Notes: generated by a model not told the origin, from the letters alone. A DNA stretch of 35,288 nt from an uncultured Bacteroidota bacterium (GCA_902515395.1 CABXUL010000015.1:1-35288), one strand, 5' to 3'; shown: positions 11,231 to 19,350, counted from the first letter of the stretch. Program-made: numbers and translations.

Positions 11231-12553
11231 TTAATCTACAATTGTTGATGGATTTACTGGTATTCCGTAGAGATCAAAGTCGGTCGCCTTAAAAATTGAT
11301 AAATAGGTGAAATCACCTATCTTCAAATAATATTTTTTAGCGTCAATCAAAACCTCATTATCCACATCGGGAGAATCAATTTCTGTTCGACCGACAAAAT
11401 AATTACCTTGTTTCCTGTCGATAATACATCGATAAGTTTTACCTACCTTTTTCTGATTATGCTCCCAGGAAATTTGAGATTGAATTTTCATAATCTCATT
11501 GGCCCTTTCTTGTTTGACTTCATGAGATACATCATCCTTTAAATTATATGCATGAGTATTTTCTTCATGGCTGTAAGTAAAACAACCTAGGCGTTCAAAT
11601 CGCATATCCCTAACCCACTGTTTTAGAGTTTCAAAATCCTCCTGAGTCTCACCAGGATAGCCAACAATCATTGTTGTTCTAATGGCAATTTCAGGAAGTA
11701 TTTTTCTAATATCCAGAATTAAATCAGTAGTTTTTTGTTTTGTTGTCCCTCGACGCATGGATTTTAAAATAGGATCTGAAATATGTTGAAGTGGAATATC
11801 TAGGTAATTGCAAATTCTAGGTTCATTTTTCATCACCTCAATCACTTCCATTGGAAAGCCAGTAGGAAACGCATAATGTAATCTAATCCACTCAATTCCC
11901 TCAACCTTTGTAAGTGCGAGAAGTAAATCAGCCAAACATCTCCTTTTATAAAGGTCCAAACCATAAAATGTTAAATCTTGTGCAATCAAAAGTAATTCTT
12001 TGACCCCATTTTGAGCCAGTTTTTCAGCTCTTAAAACCAATTCTTCAATAGGAGTAGAACGGTGTTTTCCCCTCATCAGTGGGATGGCGCAAAAGGAGCA
12101 TGGACGGTCACAACCTTCAGACACCTTAAAGTAAGCATAATTTTTGGGGGTCGAACTAATACGCTCCCCGAGCAATTCGTGTTTATAATCAGCTCCAAGC
12201 GCCTTTAGTAATTGAGGTAAATCAGTAGTGCCAAAATAGGCATCTACTTCAGGCATTTCTTTCTCTAATTCAGGCTTATATCGCTCACTTAAACAACCCG
12301 TAACAAACAATTTATCAATAATACCACTTTTCTTTTTTTGTATTTGTTCTAGAATCTTATTTACCGATTCCTCCTTTGCATTATCAATAAAACCACAGGT
12401 ATTAACCACAACAATATTACCTTCCTCTTGATGGGTAACTATTTTTTCACTTGCTTTCAGCTGACCCATTAAAACCTCAGAGTCGTAGAGATTTTTGGAG
12501 CATCCCATTGTAATTACATTAATTTTATTCTGCTTAATACTTTTAGTTCTCAA
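11231..12553 (-). CDS. rimO: Ribosomal protein S12 methylthiotransferase RimO
   Basis: A radical-SAM enzyme that adds a methylthio group to the conserved aspartate of ribosomal protein S12. I place the start at TTG 12553 (LRTKSIKQNK, 440 residues). It is preceded 8 bases upstream by AAGGA and overlaps the hydrolase stop by 11 bases; an in-frame ATG at 12577 would add eight unusual residues. From the TTG, the MTTase domain cysteines are Cys18, Cys53 and Cys87 (MGCSKN, VNTCGF, TGCLSERY), and the radical-SAM cluster cysteines are 148, 152 and 155 (CDRPCSFC). A TRAM domain closes the C terminus. All six cluster ligands are present. RimO rather than MiaB follows from the overall match. Confidence 0.95.
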   Translation of the reverse strand: MRTKSIKQNKINVITMGCSKNLYDSEVLMGQLKASEKIVTHQEEGNIVVVNTCGFIDNAKEESVNKILEQIQKKKSGIIDKLFVTGCLSERYKPELEKEMPEVDAYFGTTDLPQLLKALGADYKHELLGERISSTPKNYAYFKVSEGCDRPCSFCAIPLMRGKHRSTPIEELVLRAEKLAQNGVKELLLIAQDLTFYGLDLYKRRCLADLLLALTKVEGIEWIRLHYAFPTGFPMEVIEVMKNEPRICNYLDIPLQHISDPILKSMRRGTTKQKTTDLILDIRKILPEIAIRTTMIVGYPGETQEDFETLKQWVRDMRFERLGCFTYSHEENTHAYNLKDDVSHEVKQERANEIMKIQSQISWEHNQKKVGKTYRCIIDRKQGNYFVGRTEIDSPDVDNEVLIDAKKYYLKIGDFTYLSIFKATDFDLYGIPVNPSTIVD

Positions 12554-13556
12554 TAAATTCCTTTTTGGTGGGAACAATTCCCAGTTGATTATTTAAAAAT
12601 TTTAGGGCTTCTAATTCAACTTCTTTGAAATTATTAGTGGTTAAATGAGAAATAATAACGTGATCACCAGAATTTGCAAAAGTCATTTTTTGTTTTTTAT
12701 CCCTTGGAGTTCCCAATTCGTCAAACATTTTCAACATTGCAGGTATGGAAACTACATCATCCTTTTCAAGTTCATTTTTATAATAATATCCCATAAAAAC
12801 TGGAGCTGTAACTTTTTTAAATATTTCAGACCGCATGCCCACATCGACTAATTTCTGAAGATGAACCGTAGGCTCTAAACGATATCTTGTTGTCCAATAA
12901 TTTTTTTTTTTCTCAGTTATATTATTCATTACATGGTATTTACTACCCATATACAATCGTGCAATTTGAAGGCCCCATGGGAGGGTCAACAATTTCGCTG
13001 CAGGATTAAATATTTCAACATTAGGACCAAATAACAACAAAGCAGCAATTTGTGGGTCGCTACCCAATATCAATGATAGTGTACCACCAGTTGAACTGGA
13101 TATTACTATTACCTTTTCACCTATTGTTTTTGCAACTGCGAGGGCCTCCCTTGAGCTATCTAAATATTCATCAGCAGTAAAGCCTAAAAGAGGTTCTTCC
13201 TCTATAAGCCCGTGTCCAGCAAGACGTGGTAAATATAAATTAGCTCGCAATGCATTGGCTATATTATAATGAACAGGACTCCCCTCCTCTATACTCGCAG
13301 AAAATCCATGAAGATAAACTACGCTGAAAGGAGTTTTTTTTGGAACCGAATCAAAATAGATCAGTTTGGAGGCATTATTTGGCTTCAGATTATCTATTAC
13401 AGCTTCCCGGTCTTCAATCCAATCTTTAAGCGCCTCAAGATTATCCTCTAGAATAGGTAAGGTTCTTTCTAAATCTGGAGACTTCACCTCTGGTCCAATT
13501 ACAAATAATCCAAAAATGACGGACGAAGAAAAAACTATTTTTTCAATTAGCTTCAT
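12543..13556 (-). CDS. Alpha/beta hydrolase, envelope-associated
   Basis: A 337-residue serine hydrolase of unknown substrate. An N-terminal hydrophobic segment (about residues 7-22, IVFSSSVIFGLFVIG) with no lipobox suggests a membrane anchor or uncleaved signal. The oxyanion-loop HG is at 83-84 (YLHGFSAS). The nucleophile elbow is SSSTGG, so Ser155 is the likely nucleophile and the usual first glycine of GxSxG is serine. The catalytic His is probably His289 (NSGDHV) and the acid Asp256 or Asp257 (EKDDVVS). These residues support an active esterase or lipase-like enzyme. It lies 9 bases after ftsY and overlaps the proposed rimO start, so it should be translated with them. An A11 run encodes Lys-Lys-Lys (EKKKNYW). 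Confidence 0.85.
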   Translation of the reverse strand: MKLIEKIVFSSSVIFGLFVIGPEVKSPDLERTLPILEDNLEALKDWIEDREAVIDNLKPNNASKLIYFDSVPKKTPFSVVYLHGFSASIEEGSPVHYNIANALRANLYLPRLAGHGLIEEEPLLGFTADEYLDSSREALAVAKTIGEKVIVISSSTGGTLSLILGSDPQIAALLLFGPNVEIFNPAAKLLTLPWGLQIARLYMGSKYHVMNNITEKKKNYWTTRYRLEPTVHLQKLVDVGMRSEIFKKVTAPVFMGYYYKNELEKDDVVSIPAMLKMFDELGTPRDKKQKMTFANSGDHVIISHLTTNNFKEVELEALKFLNNQLGIVPTKKEFIEN

Positions 13557-13565
13557 TCATATCAA

Positions 13566-14519
13566 TTAACTAAAAAAAGTTGAAACAAAAGTATCTGCAT
13601 GAAAAATCTGCAAATCCTCTACTGCTTCACCAACTCCAATATATTTTACTGGAATTTTAAATTGATCGGATATTCCCATTACAACTCCTCCCTTGGCAGT
13701 CCCGTCTAGCTTAGTAATCGCCAAAGAAGAGACATCTGTGGAGGCCGAGAACTGTTTGGCTTGTTCAAATGCATTTTGCCCCGTTGAACCGTCCAAAATT
13801 AAGAGAACCTCATGCGGAGCATGGGGTATTACTTTATTCATAATTTTCTTCACCTTAGATAGCTCTTTCATTAGATTTATTTTATTGTGAAGTCTTCCGG
13901 CAGTATCGATAATAACCAAGTCAGATTTTTGAGCTACAGCCGACTCCAAAGTATCAAAAGCTACAGATGCAGGGTCACTACCCATTTGCTGTTTAACCAA
14001 AGGAACACCTACTCTGTCAGCCCAAATTTGCAACTGATCTATAGCGCCTGCACGAAAAGTGTCAGCTGCTCCAAGAATCACTTTTTTACCAGCCTTTTTA
14101 AAATGATAAGACAGTTTACCAATAGTTGTAGTTTTTCCAACTCCATTGACTCCAACTACCATAATAACATGAGGTTTATTTGGAAGCTCAGATTCAAAAG
14201 GATCGACCTCATCTTGATGCTGTTGTTTTAAAATTGAAGCAATTTCATCCCTTAATATCTGGCTAAGCTCTTTTGTACCTAAATACTTGTCTTTTGCAAC
14301 TCTATTTTCCAAGGCCTGGATAATTTTTATTGTGGTAGCTACTCCAACATCTGATCGGATAAGTACTTCTTCTAATTCGTCTAGAACCAACTCATCAACC
14401 TTCGACTTTCCAGCAATTGCGGTTCCTAATTTTGAGAAAAAAGATTTTTTTGAAATACTTAATCCCTTATCTAAGCGCTCCTTTTTGTCTTTAGTAAAGA
14501 TTGATTTTAAAAAACTCAT
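13566..14519 (-). CDS. ftsY: Signal recognition particle receptor FtsY
   Basis: A 317-residue GTPase that docks SRP-ribosome complexes at the inner membrane. It has the four-helix N domain (about 1-100) and the G domain: P-loop GVNGVGKTTT (123-132), DTFRAGA, DTAGR (205-209) and TKLDGTAKGG (269-278). The long acidic A domain of E. coli FtsY is missing, as in most Bacteroidota. Membrane attachment is then through the amphipathic N terminus (MSFLKSIFTK). An intrinsic terminator-like hairpin lies between DUF4295 and this gene, so ftsY may be partly uncoupled from the ribosomal protein genes. Confidence 0.97.
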   Translation of the reverse strand: MSFLKSIFTKDKKERLDKGLSISKKSFFSKLGTAIAGKSKVDELVLDELEEVLIRSDVGVATTIKIIQALENRVAKDKYLGTKELSQILRDEIASILKQQHQDEVDPFESELPNKPHVIMVVGVNGVGKTTTIGKLSYHFKKAGKKVILGAADTFRAGAIDQLQIWADRVGVPLVKQQMGSDPASVAFDTLESAVAQKSDLVIIDTAGRLHNKINLMKELSKVKKIMNKVIPHAPHEVLLILDGSTGQNAFEQAKQFSASTDVSSLAITKLDGTAKGGVVMGISDQFKIPVKYIGVGEAVEDLQIFHADTFVSTFFS

Positions 14520-14531
14520 TTGTATATAAAT

Positions 14532-14557
14532 AAAAAAAGCTACTGTAAAAGTAGCTT
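14532..14557 (-). terminator. Intrinsic terminator or attenuator between DUF4295 and ftsY
   Basis: On the minus strand AAGCTAC and GTAGCTT form a perfect 7-base-pair stem around a TTTTACA loop, followed directly by five more T residues. It lies after the DUF4295 stop and 13 bases before the ftsY ATG. This fits a Rho-independent terminator that would end or thin the rpmB-rpmG-DUF4295 transcript. Confidence 0.75.
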
Positions 14558-14579
14558 ATATTTTGAATCAAAGTCAAAA

Positions 14580-14732
14580 TTATTTTTTACTCAACCACTC
14601 ATTTGCTAGACTGGGTGCAATAATTGTCTCAACAAAAGAGTATGAGTTAGAGTCGTCTTTTTTTACCATTTTAATCGCCTTGGTCATCCTCTTTGAACCG
14701 GTTTGAAGCGAAGCCACTGATTTCTTTGCCAT
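14580..14732 (-). CDS. DUF4295 small basic protein, probable Bacteroidota-specific ribosomal protein
   Basis: A 50-residue Lys-rich protein starting MAKKSVASLQTGSKRM and ending NEWLSKK, the full length of the DUF4295 family. The ATG lies one base after the rpmG stop (TAATATG), so translation is coupled to L33. From memory, the structure of the Flavobacterium johnsoniae ribosome assigned a protein of this family to the large subunit (named bL38). I could not check that here. Size, charge and linkage to L28/L33 agree with a ribosomal role. The gene is followed by a terminator-like hairpin. Confidence 0.92.
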   Translation of the reverse strand: MAKKSVASLQTGSKRMTKAIKMVKKDDSNSYSFVETIIAPSLANEWLSKK

Positions 14733-14733
14733 A

Positions 14734-14916
14734 TTACTTAATTTCTTTGTGAACAGTCATGCGCTTAAGGATTGGATTAAACTTTTTTACTTCCAATCTG
14801 TCAGGCGTATTTTTTTTATTTTTTGTTGTAATGTATCTTGAAGTACCAGGCTTTCCTGACTCCTTATGCTCAGTGCACTCCAATATTACCTGAATACGGT
14901 TTCCTTTCTTTGCCAT
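14734..14916 (-). CDS. rpmG: 50S ribosomal protein L33
   Basis: A 60-residue large-subunit protein (bL33) of standard length for the phylum. The core [15 protein letters not shown] and [18 protein letters not shown] is clear. Only one cysteine (Cys14) is present, so this is the zinc-free form without the CxxC pairs. It lies 8 bases after rpmB and one base before DUF4295, and should share the promoter upstream of rpmB. Confidence 0.97.
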   Translation of the reverse strand: MAKKGNRIQVILECTEHKESGKPGTSRYITTKNKKNTPDRLEVKKFNPILKRMTVHKEIK

Positions 14917-14924
14917 AGTAATAC

Positions 14925-15158
14925 TTATAAAATACCTTGGGCTTTTGCCTCTTTGATTACTGCACTTATGCCTTTTTTGTTTATTGTTTTCAAAACAGAT
15001 GCTTTAATTTTAAGAGCAATCCATTTGTCTTCCTCAGGAATATAAAAGCGCTTTTTAATAAGATTTATATCAAATCTTCTTCTAGTCTTGTTGATAGATT
15101 TAGAAACGTTATTCCCAAACATTACTCTTTTTCCTGTTATTTCACAAACTCTAGACAT
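14925..15158 (-). CDS. rpmB: 50S ribosomal protein L28
   Basis: A 77-residue large-subunit protein (bL28) starting [19 protein letters not shown], followed by the basic [11 protein letters not shown] segment. An in-frame ATG at 15182 is rejected as the start because it lies inside the -7 promoter element and would add eight residues foreign to the family. Only one N-terminal cysteine is present, so the zinc-binding form is excluded. It is the first gene of rpmB-rpmG-DUF4295(-ftsY). Confidence 0.97.
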   Translation of the reverse strand: MSRVCEITGKRVMFGNNVSKSINKTRRRFDINLIKKRFYIPEEDKWIALKIKASVLKTINKKGISAVIKEAKAQGIL

Positions 15159-15179
15159 AAATATTCTTTTAACAGCATG

Positions 15180-15209
15180 CAAATGTACATTATTTTAATT
15201 AGTTTCAAA
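15180..15209 (-). promoter_or_regulatory. Sigma-A type promoter of the rpmB operon
   Basis: On the minus strand a TTTG -33 element (15209-15206) and a TACATTTG -7 element (15187-15180, exact TAnnTTTG) are separated by 18 bases, the expected Bacteroidota arrangement. Transcription would begin about 5-7 bases further on, giving a leader of roughly 15-20 bases before the rpmB ATG at 15158. The -33 box lies inside the loop of a 10-base inverted repeat. Confidence 0.8.
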
Positions 15210-15231
15210 AAATTTATAAAATAATTAAAAT
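15192..15231. repeat. Perfect 10-base inverted repeat around the rpmB -33 box
   Basis: ATTTTAATTA (15192-15201) and TAATTAAAAT (15222-15231) are exact inverted copies separated by 20 bases. The near arm lies in the spacer between the -33 and -7 elements. The far arm touches the end of cinA. It could be an operator for the ribosomal protein operon or a weak terminator of cinA. It is pure A/T, so chance must be considered. Confidence 0.45.
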
Positions 15232-16478
15232 CAGGAATTTAGCATGATACGGAACAATATTTCAAAAGCTTGATTGACAGTTTTATGAATTACGCGAGTT
15301 CTGTTATTACCCATATTAAACTTAAAGCTTTCAAGCTTTTCAGGTGAAGCAATTGCAATGTAAACTGTACCGACATCTTGCCCTTGATCTACCTTAGAGG
15401 GGCCAGCGTTTCCGGTGGTAGCAATAGCGAAATCACTTCTATAATTTTTTTTGGCTCCTATTGCCATTGCCTCCGCAACAGCGAAACTTACTAATCCGTT
15501 TTGATCCATTAAAGATTTTGGTACACCTAATAATTTTGTTTTGGAAGAGGGAGAATAAGTAACAGCGCTTCCACTAAAATACTGAGATGCTCCTGAATTA
15601 GCCGTTATTCTAGTGGCTATAGCGCCTCCGGTACAACTTTCGGCACAACTTAATGTTTGTCCCTTTTCAATTAATTTTTCACCAATTAAAACTTCGATAG
15701 GCTTGTCTTCTTCCGTACCATAGTATATATCCTTAATTAATGGAATTACTTTTTTTACCTGTATATCAACTGCTTTTTTTATAATTGCCATATCCACACC
15801 ACTAGAGGACAACCTTAACCTTACTCTACCTAAACTCGGTAAATAGGCGAGTTTAATATCCTTGGGAAGGCCCTCTTCCCATTTTTCAATACGCTCAGCA
15901 ATGGCGCTTTCTCCGAGTCCATAAGTCATAATCGTTTTATGATAAATTGCTGGCAGTACAAATTGCTCTTTAATTTTTGGTAAGACCTCATCATTAATTA
16001 GGGCTTTCATTTCATATGGCACTCCAGGAAGTGAAATAAAAATTTGACCTTGATCTAAAAACCACATCCCGGCCGCAGTCCCATATTTATTATGAAGTAA
16101 TATTGCTTTAGAAGGCAAATTTGCTTGAGCGCGATTCATTTCATTGATTGGAGTATTTACATATTTTTTGAATATATTTTCAATGTGCAATAAAACAGCT
16201 TCATTTTTAACTAATTGATCATTAAAATATTCACAAAGTGTATGCTTGGTCAAATCATCCTTAGTCGGTCCCAAACCTCCTGTAATAATAATGATATCTG
16301 CTCTCTTTCTCGCCTGATCAAGAGCATCAATTATAACATTTTTTTGGTCTGATATGGCCGTAATTTGCGCAATCTCTACTCCAATTCTATTGAATTGTTT
16401 TGCTAAAAAAACAGAATTGGTATTGACTATTTGTCCAATTAAAATTTCATCTCCAATACTTATCAGTTCTGCTTTCAA
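15231..16478 (-). CDS. cinA: CinA-family protein (nicotinamide-nucleotide amidohydrolase type)
   Basis: A 415-residue two-domain protein. Residues 1 to about 170 form the MoaB-like COG1058 domain (ELISIGDEILIGQIVNTNS at 4-22, TGGLGPTKDDLT near 67-78), which in characterised relatives hydrolyses ADP-ribose. The C-terminal CinA domain from about 255 has LSCAESCTGGAIATRI and SGSAVTYSPSSK, typical of NMN deamidase (PncC). The combined protein fits pyridine-nucleotide recycling. The older 'competence/damage-inducible' name says little about function here. It begins one base after the FAH-family gene, so coupling is likely. Confidence 0.93.
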   Translation of the reverse strand: MKAELISIGDEILIGQIVNTNSVFLAKQFNRIGVEIAQITAISDQKNVIIDALDQARKRADIIIITGGLGPTKDDLTKHTLCEYFNDQLVKNEAVLLHIENIFKKYVNTPINEMNRAQANLPSKAILLHNKYGTAAGMWFLDQGQIFISLPGVPYEMKALINDEVLPKIKEQFVLPAIYHKTIMTYGLGESAIAERIEKWEEGLPKDIKLAYLPSLGRVRLRLSSSGVDMAIIKKAVDIQVKKVIPLIKDIYYGTEEDKPIEVLIGEKLIEKGQTLSCAESCTGGAIATRITANSGASQYFSGSAVTYSPSSKTKLLGVPKSLMDQNGLVSFAVAEAMAIGAKKNYRSDFAIATTGNAGPSKVDQGQDVGTVYIAIASPEKLESFKFNMGNNRTRVIHKTVNQAFEILFRIMLNS

Positions 16479-16479
16479 A

Positions 16480-17091
16480 TCATTTTATTTTAACTGAAAA
16501 GGCTTTCTTACCCATCAAGTAGCCTTCAAGTAAATCTTCCTCACTAATACTACCAATACCCGCTGGGGTTCCAGTAAAAATTATATCTCCAATTTTTAGA
16601 GTAAAAAACTTCGATATTTCGGCAATTAATTCATCTATTTTCCAAATCATTTGAGCGGTGTTACCCCTTTGAACAATTATACCATTTTTTTTCAATTGAA
16701 AATCCAATTTATTGATGTCATCGAAAATTGACTTATCAAACCAGTCGCCTATGACTGCCGAACCGTCAAATCCCTTTGCTTTTTCCCAAGGCAAACCACT
16801 TTTTTTTAAGATTTGCTGCAGGTCACGTGCAGTAAAATCTATCCCTAAACCGATTTGTTGATAATATTTGTAGGCGAATTTGGTCTGAATATGTTTTCCA
16901 ATTCGATCAATTTTAACTAAAACCTCGACCTCATGGTGGATAAGCTTAGAAAAATCTGGTCTAAAAAAGGGATGAGTTTTTTGAACAGATGCAGTATCAG
17001 GCTTAATAAATAAAACTGGTGACTCAGGTCTTGGACTACCTAACTCTTTAATATGCTCGGGGTAGTTTCTCCCCACACAAATGATTTTCAC
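16480..17091 (-). CDS. Fumarylacetoacetate hydrolase (FAH) family protein
   Basis: A 203-residue single-domain FAH protein of the YcgM/FAHD1 type. The opening MKIICVGRNYPEHIKELG and PVLFIKPDTA are characteristic. Metal-binding acidic residues are visible in HHEVEVLVKI and in the Asp of DFTARDLQ. GDIIFTGTPAGIG near residues 170-182 forms the family's C-terminal signature. Relatives are acylpyruvases or oxaloacetate decarboxylases; the substrate cannot be told from sequence. It lies between the exonuclease (6 bases) and cinA (1 base). Confidence 0.93.
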   Translation of the reverse strand: MKIICVGRNYPEHIKELGSPRPESPVLFIKPDTASVQKTHPFFRPDFSKLIHHEVEVLVKIDRIGKHIQTKFAYKYYQQIGLGIDFTARDLQQILKKSGLPWEKAKGFDGSAVIGDWFDKSIFDDINKLDFQLKKNGIIVQRGNTAQMIWKIDELIAEISKFFTLKIGDIIFTGTPAGIGSISEEDLLEGYLMGKKAFSVKIK

Positions 17092-17097
17092 TTAAAA

Positions 17098-17868
17098 TTA
17101 TTCTGTATTTAATTTTCTTAGGCGAATGGCTGTAAGTACTTTTTTTGTATACATAGGAAAATCAGCATTGAGAAGCCATCCGAAATATCCAGGCTCATTC
17201 TCCAAAATACTTTCAACAGTTTTTCCCTTATGCTTTCCAAACGAAAAACACTCCTCGCCCTGTTTATTAAAAATAATAAAGCCTGCCAAATCGGCAGATT
17301 TATTTCGACTAGTGAACTCACTTAAAAAATTGATATTACCCTCTAAATCATTATACCTATCTAGCTGAGCCATTAATACATCGAAAGTAGCTTGTGTATC
17401 AGCCATGGCTGAATGAGCATTTATCAATTCCTTATTACAGTAAAATTTAAGTGCAGCGGAAAGGGTGCGTTGTTCCATTTTATGGAAAATCGTTTGAACA
17501 TCTATTGTTTTAATATTTTTAAAATCAAAATTTATTTCAGCCCTAAGCATTTCCTCTGCTAATAATGGAATATCAAAACGATCGGAGTTGTATCCAGCCA
17601 AATCAGCATCTTTAATAAAGTTAAAAATTGATTTGGAAAGTGTTTTGAAGTTTGGTTCATTAGCTACATCAGAATCATAAATTCCGTGAACTGCTGAAGC
17701 TTGAGGAGGAATAGGACACTCAGGATTCACACGCCATGTCTTATTGTCTTTACTTTCATCCGGATAAAGTTTTAGAATAGCAATTTCTACTATACGATCA
17801 TTGGATACACTAACCCCAGTGGTTTCTAGGTCAAAAAAACATAACGGTCGTGTAAGATTTAAATTCAT
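17098..17868 (-). CDS. DnaQ-like DEDDh 3'-5' exonuclease with C-terminal DUF3820-like domain
   Basis: A 256-residue nuclease. The ExoI motif is FFDLETTG with Asp13 and Glu15. ExoII lies in AGYNSDRFDIPLL. ExoIII is NAHSAMADT, giving the DEDDh His-Asp pair. After the nuclease domain (to about residue 175) comes a short C-terminal module with FGKHKGKTV and PGYFGWLLNADFP, like that of exodeoxyribonuclease X-type proteins. The single-gene form argues against the polymerase III epsilon subunit. A role in repair or end processing is inferred. It lies 9 bases after the E2 acyltransferase gene, and this order is familiar in flavobacteria. Confidence 0.92.
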   Translation of the reverse strand: MNLNLTRPLCFFDLETTGVSVSNDRIVEIAILKLYPDESKDNKTWRVNPECPIPPQASAVHGIYDSDVANEPNFKTLSKSIFNFIKDADLAGYNSDRFDIPLLAEEMLRAEINFDFKNIKTIDVQTIFHKMEQRTLSAALKFYCNKELINAHSAMADTQATFDVLMAQLDRYNDLEGNINFLSEFTSRNKSADLAGFIIFNKQGEECFSFGKHKGKTVESILENEPGYFGWLLNADFPMYTKKVLTAIRLRKLNTE

Positions 17869-17877
17869 AATAAAAAA

Positions 17878-19269
17878 TTAAATGGTTTGCTGCATATCCC
17901 AGTTTTCAAGGAAATCAGTCATACTTTTAATAAATTGTCCTCCAAGAGCACCATTAATAATTCGGTGATCATAGCTATGAGAAATAATAACTTTTTTACG
18001 AATTGCAATTGAATCTCCTTCTTTAGACTCTATGACGGCAGGCATTTTTCGAATTACTCCAACAGCAACAATACCTACTTGGGGTTGATTTATAATTGGT
18101 ATACCAGTGAGTGAACCGAAATTACCAATATTAGTAAAGGTATAAGTTCCTCCTTGAATCTCATCTGGCTTTAAATTTTGACTGCGAGCACGCTGGGCAA
18201 GGTCATTTACAGATTTTGCCAAACCAACTAAATTTAAGTGGTTGGCATTTCTAATCACAGGGACAATTAAATTTCCATCTGCCATAGCAGTAGCCATCCC
18301 AATGTTAATTTCTCTTTTTTGAATAATCTTATCGCCCTCTACGGAGCTATTAAGTAACGGAAAGTCTTTTAAAGCTTTAATTACTGCAGTAATAAATAGT
18401 GGAGTAAACGTTAACTTTTCTCCTTCTCGCCTTTGGAAAGTATGCTTATGTTTTTCTCGCCATTCCCAAATATTAGTTAAATCTGCTTCAATAAACGATT
18501 GCACGTGAGCCGAGGTTTGTTTGCTTATAATCATGTGATCAGCAGTCAACTTAGCCATACGAGACATCTCTATAATTTGGTCACCGTTTTCATTTGTCAA
18601 ACTAGATTTAATAAAATCTATTTGATTAACTTCATCTGAAATAACTGAGGGCGAATGGTTTCGGTTTTTTAAATAAACTAATAAATCTTTTTTAGTTACG
18701 CGGTTATCTTTTCCAGTACCCTTAATAAGTTTTAGCTCCTCATCAGTTAGGTTTTCAGCTTTAGCTATACTCTTGACTAATGGTGAATAAAAATCGTTAT
18801 TATTTGGCAGTATAGACGTATTATTTGAATTAGAAGGGGTTAACTCATTAATTGTTTTGTTCTCAATTAGAGAATCAAAACTTTCAAATTTAGTTTGAGG
18901 TTCGGGCAAACTATATGTTGGAGGCGTCTCAGCAATAGTTTCGTCATTAGATATTATCGAATCCTGAACCGTTTTCTTTGGTTTATTCTTTTTTTCTATA
19001 AAATCTTCTTCAGTATTCTGATCTTCTAAATTAGTTTGTATTACTGCTATTACCTCTCCTACCTGTATAACGTCATTTTCAGCAAAACACTTTTCAATTA
19101 ATACTCCACTAAACTCGCTAGGTACATCAGTATCAACTTTATCAGTAGCGATTTCGACAATTACATCATCAATTTCAATATTATCTCCCTCTTCTTTTAA
19201 CCATTTGATTAAGGTAGCTTCGGCAACGCTTTCTCCCATTTTGGGGAGTTTTAATAAATATTTTCCCAT
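17878..19269 (-). CDS. 2-oxo acid dehydrogenase E2, dihydrolipoyl acyltransferase
   Basis: A 463-residue E2 subunit. A single lipoyl domain occupies residues 1-78 with the lipoyl-lysine Lys44 in EIATDKVDTD. A long Asn/Ser/Thr/Pro-rich linker leads to the peripheral subunit-binding domain at about 160-198 (YSPLVKSIAK to VTKKDLLVYL). A second linker precedes the acyltransferase domain (about 230-463), which ends with the catalytic DHRIING (His435). One lipoyl domain and the overall look suggest the branched-chain 2-oxo acid complex, but pyruvate or 2-oxoglutarate E2 is not excluded. E1 and E3 genes are not nearby. Confidence 0.92.
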   Translation of the reverse strand: MGKYLLKLPKMGESVAEATLIKWLKEEGDNIEIDDVIVEIATDKVDTDVPSEFSGVLIEKCFAENDVIQVGEVIAVIQTNLEDQNTEEDFIEKKNKPKKTVQDSIISNDETIAETPPTYSLPEPQTKFESFDSLIENKTINELTPSNSNNTSILPNNNDFYSPLVKSIAKAENLTDEELKLIKGTGKDNRVTKKDLLVYLKNRNHSPSVISDEVNQIDFIKSSLTNENGDQIIEMSRMAKLTADHMIISKQTSAHVQSFIEADLTNIWEWREKHKHTFQRREGEKLTFTPLFITAVIKALKDFPLLNSSVEGDKIIQKREINIGMATAMADGNLIVPVIRNANHLNLVGLAKSVNDLAQRARSQNLKPDEIQGGTYTFTNIGNFGSLTGIPIINQPQVGIVAVGVIRKMPAVIESKEGDSIAIRKKVIISHSYDHRIINGALGGQFIKSMTDFLENWDMQQTI

Positions 19270-19292
19270 TTTTTTAAGATCTACAAAACTAC

Positions 19293-19322
19293 CAAATTTA
19301 TAAATGAATACAATTTTTTAAA
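19293..19322 (-). promoter_or_regulatory. Candidate promoter of the E2-exonuclease-FAH-cinA unit
   Basis: On the minus strand TAAATTTG (19300-19293) matches the -7 consensus exactly. TTTA (19322-19319), one base from TTTG, lies 18 bases before it. The -7 box is 24 bases before the E2 ATG, in the 81-base gap after recR. Confidence 0.55.
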
Positions 19323-19350
19323 TCTAACCAATAATTAATAAATACTGATA

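Noticed and set aside
15159-15182. Longer rpmB start at ATG 15182
   Set aside because: This codon lies inside the -7 promoter element and adds eight residues absent from L28 proteins.
17118-17321. Second minus-strand frame within the exonuclease gene as a frameshifted domain
   Set aside because: The exonuclease frame is continuous with all DEDDh motifs and its C-terminal module, so there is no frameshift to explain.
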